Positions 5,223-7,496 of a stretch of 7,496 bases of DNA are shown one piece after another (position 1 is the first letter of the stretch; each line of letters begins with the position of its first letter). Source of the DNA: AC-50 sp035640455 (GTDB lineage: Bacteria; Actinomycetota; Thermoleophilia; Gaiellales; Gaiellaceae); the NCBI GenBank assembly GCA_035640455.1, contig DASQWB010000111.1, forward strand, positions 1-7,496, read 5' to 3'. Position numbers and translations under genes: made by a program. Below the pieces are notes generated by a model that had not been told where the DNA came from, did no database searches, and was given only the letters and a program-made list of their open reading frames with translations.

Positions 5223-7496
5223 CTACTCTCGGCCCGCCTCCGCCTCGGCGGAAGACTCGGTCGCCGGGGCGACCTTGCGCTTGCGGCGGTTGCGTCCACC
5301 GCGGGTCCCCCGGCGCGTCTTCTTGCGGGGCTTCTCGGGCTGGTCGCCGTCTGCGCTCTCCGCGCTCGCCCCCGGCTCCGCTTCGTACGCCTCGTCGAGC
5401 GCCGGTTCGGGCGTGTGGATGCGTGGGGCCCGAGGACGATCCGTGGGCTCGCCGTCGGCGCCAAGGGCGCCGACCACCTGTTCCCATTGCTCATCGAGCG
5501 TGAGCGGCTCGGGCGGAGTGGTCTCCGGCTCGGGTCCTTCGGCCGAGGGCTGGGCCTCGTCCGGCGCCTGCGCGACGGTCGTCTTCCGCTTCCGCCCGCG
5601 GCCGCCTCGCGTGCCGCGCCGAGTCTTCTTCTTCGGCTTCTCCTCGGCCACCGCCTCGGGCGGTTCCTGCTCGATGCTCTCGGCCGCCTGCCGTGCCGGC
5701 TCCTCGGCAGGCGTCTCCGCCTTGGCGGGTGCCTGCGCCTCGGCGGCCTTGCGGGCCGGCGGCTTACGCGTCGGCTTCTCGGCCTCGGCCTCAGCGGTGA
5801 TCGGTCCCTCGGTGACCTTGCGGCCGACGAGCGTCGCGTAGGCGGTGCCGTCGAGCGCACGCTCGATCCGCGCCTTCACCTTCTTGCCGACGAGGCCGGC
5901 CGCACCTGCGACGCAGACGTCGTAGCCATCGGCCTTCCCGACCGCCGAGGTCGGGTCGTGGAGTCCCAGCTCGACGAGCTGCAGCTGAAGCGTCGCGCCC
6001 TCCTCGACCGGCGCGGCCGGCTTGAGCTCCTCGAGCTTGCCCTCGGCGAGCACGAGCAGGTGGTCGGCGTGGACGTCCTCCTTCGGGACGACGAAGAAGC
6101 GGCGCTTCGTCTGCGCCTCGAGCTCGGCAAGCCGGGTCGCGCCCGGGCCGATGAGCATCGCGGCGACGCGCGCGTTCAGCTCGACGCGGTACGCTTGCTT
6201 CCTCGACCCTGTCGCGAGCGCCCGCAGCCGCCGCTCGACGTCGACCGCCGCCGTCGTCTCGGAGACGACGATCCCGTCGCCGCCGCAGGTCGGGCACTTC
6301 TTGGTGAGGATCTCGCGCGGCCCCTCGGTCACGTTCTGGCGGGTCATCTCGACGAGGCCGAGCGGCGAGATCTCGACGACGTAGGTCTTCGTCCGGTCGC
6401 GCTCGAGCTCGGTCCGCAGCGCCTCCTCGACGGTGGCGCGGTTCTTCGGATTCGCCATGTCGATGAAGTCGATGACGATGATCCCGCCGATGTCGCGGAG
6501 GCGCAGCTGGCGCACGACCTCCTTGACCGCCTCGAGGTTGTTCTTCGTGATCGTGTCCTCGAGGCGTCCGCCCGAGCTCTTCGAGCGGGAGCCGACGAAC
6601 CGGCCGGTGTTCACGTCGATCACCGTGAAGGCCTCGGCGTAGTCGAAGACGAGGTAGCCGCCGGAGGGGAGGTCGACGCGGCGCGAGAGCGTAGAGCGGA
6701 TCTCGGCGTCGACGCCGTGCGCCTCGAAGAGCGGCGCCTTGTCCTTGTACCGCACGACCCGCTCGGCCATGTGCGGCGAGGTCTTCTTCAGGTAGCCGAC
6801 GATGCGCTTGTACGTGCGGTCGTGGTCGACGAGCGCGCGCTCGAAGTCGCCGGCGAAGAGGTCGCGGCTGACGCGCAGCGGCAGCTCGGCCTCCTGGTAG
6901 ATGAGCTCCGGCGCCTTCGCCTTCTTCGCGCGCGTCTCGATCGTCCGCCACAGGCGCTGGAGGAAGACGAGGTCGCGCTCGATGTCCTCTGCGGACGCAC
7001 CCTCGGCGGCCGTGCGGACGATGACGCCGCCCTTGCCGACCTCGAGGTTCTTGATGATCTCCTTGAGCCGCGCGCGCTCGTCGTCGTCGAGCCGGCGCGA
7101 GACGCCGAGGCCCTCGCCGTTCGGGACGAGGACGACGAACCGGCCGGCGAGCGAGATCTCCGTGGTCAGCCGCGCGCCCTTCGTCTTCATCGGGTCCTTC
7201 ACCGCCTGGACGAGCACCGTCTGCCCGCGCTGGAGGAGGTCTTGGATCTTCTTGCCGTGCGGCTTGCCCTCGAGCTCGGGGACGACGATCTCGTCGACGT
7301 AGAGGAACCCGTTCTTCTCGAGCCCGATCTCGACGAACGCGGCCTCCATCCCCGGCAGGACGTTGTCGACGGTGCCGAGGTAGATGTTGCCGGCGATCGA
7401 CCGTTTCTCCGGCCGCTCGAGGTACACCTCGGCGACGCGGTCGTCCTCGAGGACGGCGACCCGCTGCTCGCCGACGTCGACCGAGACGAGGAGCTC
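5223..7496 (-). CDS. rne: Ribonuclease E/G family endoribonuclease (5' end beyond the window)
   Basis: This enzyme cuts single-stranded AU-rich RNA in mRNA decay and rRNA/tRNA maturation. The 757 visible residues start in frame at the window edge with ELLVSVDVGEQRVAVL, so only a few N-terminal residues are missing. Domains in order: an S1 RNA-binding domain (about 36-120, GNIYLGTVDNVLPGMEAAFV); the 5'-sensor motif VRT (Arg161, Thr162); the catalytic DNase-I-like core with IDVNTG (Asp294, Asn296) and VIDFIDM (Asp343), matching E. coli Asp303, Asn305 and Asp346; and the Zn-link CPTC (Cys401, Cys404). A TRAM-like segment follows (about 497-558). The tail is long, disordered and rich in Ala, Glu and Pro, with two near-identical Arg-rich motifs. 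An in-frame GTG at 7427 is not the true start, since family sequence continues upstream of it. Whether it is RNase E or G proper cannot be settled from this; the long tail favours E-type. Confidence 0.93.
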   Translation of the reverse strand, partial: ELLVSVDVGEQRVAVLEDDRVAEVYLERPEKRSIAGNIYLGTVDNVLPGMEAAFVEIGLEKNGFLYVDEIVVPELEGKPHGKKIQDLLQRGQTVLVQAVKDPMKTKGARLTTEISLAGRFVVLVPNGEGLGVSRRLDDDERARLKEIIKNLEVGKGGVIVRTAAEGASAEDIERDLVFLQRLWRTIETRAKKAKAPELIYQEAELPLRVSRDLFAGDFERALVDHDRTYKRIVGYLKKTSPHMAERVVRYKDKAPLFEAHGVDAEIRSTLSRRVDLPSGGYLVFDYAEAFTVIDVNTGRFVGSRSKSSGGRLEDTITKNNLEAVKEVVRQLRLRDIGGIIVIDFIDMANPKNRATVEEALRTELERDRTKTYVVEISPLGLVEMTRQNVTEGPREILTKKCPTCGGDGIVVSETTAAVDVERRLRALATGSRKQAYRVELNARVAAMLIGPGATRLAELEAQTKRRFFVVPKEDVHADHLLVLAEGKLEELKPAAPVEEGATLQLQLVELGLHDPTSAVGKADGYDVCVAGAAGLVGKKVKARIERALDGTAYATLVGRKVTEGPITAEAEAEKPTRKPPARKAAEAQAPAKAETPAEEPARQAAESIEQEPPEAVAEEKPKKKTRRGTRGGRGRKRKTTVAQAPDEAQPSAEGPEPETTPPEPLTLDEQWEQVVGALGADGEPTDRPRAPRIHTPEPALDEAYEAEPGASAESADGDQPEKPRKKTRRGTRGGRNRRKRKVAPATESSAEAEAGRE

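Noticed and set aside
2692..5487. Open frame of 931 codons on the minus strand across the transporter, the hydrolase and the end of rne
   Set aside because: It crosses three genes with clear family motifs on other frames. Its product is a low-complexity Arg/Glu-rich sequence with no domain.
5791..6951. Open frame of 386 codons on the minus strand inside rne
   Set aside because: It is the +1 shadow of the RNase E/G frame, very rich in Arg and Ala, while the true frame holds all the catalytic motifs.
1..7496. tRNA or rRNA genes, CRISPR array, insertion sequence, toxin-antitoxin or defence system
   Set aside because: Almost every base belongs to recognised protein genes or short gaps. No tRNA-like arms, spaced repeats, terminal inverted repeats or transposase motifs were seen on either strand.

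Overview
The window is about 7.5 kb of very GC-rich chromosome, packed with protein genes. I see no RNA genes, mobile elements, CRISPR arrays or long repeats. The gene order (RNase E/G, L21, L27, Obg, NadD), the GC-rich codon use and several compact protein variants (short NadD, shortened Obg C-terminal domain, L21 with a C-terminal extension) suggest an actinomycete-type bacterium. The deep-branching class Thermoleophilia/Gaiellales fits best, but this is inferred from protein character, not from a search.

Layout from right to left, following most of the transcription. On the minus strand, the right edge (5223-7496) is an RNase E/G-family endoribonuclease that lacks only its extreme N-terminus. 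A membrane-anchored alpha/beta hydrolase (4056-5201) follows after 21 bases. A GPH/MelB-like sugar:cation symporter (2725-4044) lies on the plus strand, convergent with the hydrolase and divergent from the ribosomal genes. The minus strand then carries rplU (L21), rpmA (L27), obg and nadD in close order. The left 47 bases hold a Shine-Dalgarno-like sequence and what may be the first codons of rsfS.

Functionally, rplU-rpmA-obg-nadD is a housekeeping cluster: two large-subunit ribosomal proteins, the GTPase that checks 50S maturation, and an NAD biosynthesis enzyme. RNase E/G processes rRNA and mRNA and is often found just upstream of rplU. Here the hydrolase and the transporter separate them. 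Coupling is tight: the rplU stop abuts the rpmA start, with the rpmA ribosome binding site inside the last rplU codons, and obg and nadD share a GTGA overlap. A perfect 8-bp hairpin sits just before rplU, and a two-part hairpin lies between rpmA and obg.

No wholly new system is evident. The points most worth a second look are the C-terminal module on L21, a TRAM-like domain and a duplicated Arg-rich motif in the RNase E/G C-terminal half, the two-gene interruption of the rne-rplU block, and the hairpins flanking the ribosomal protein genes.
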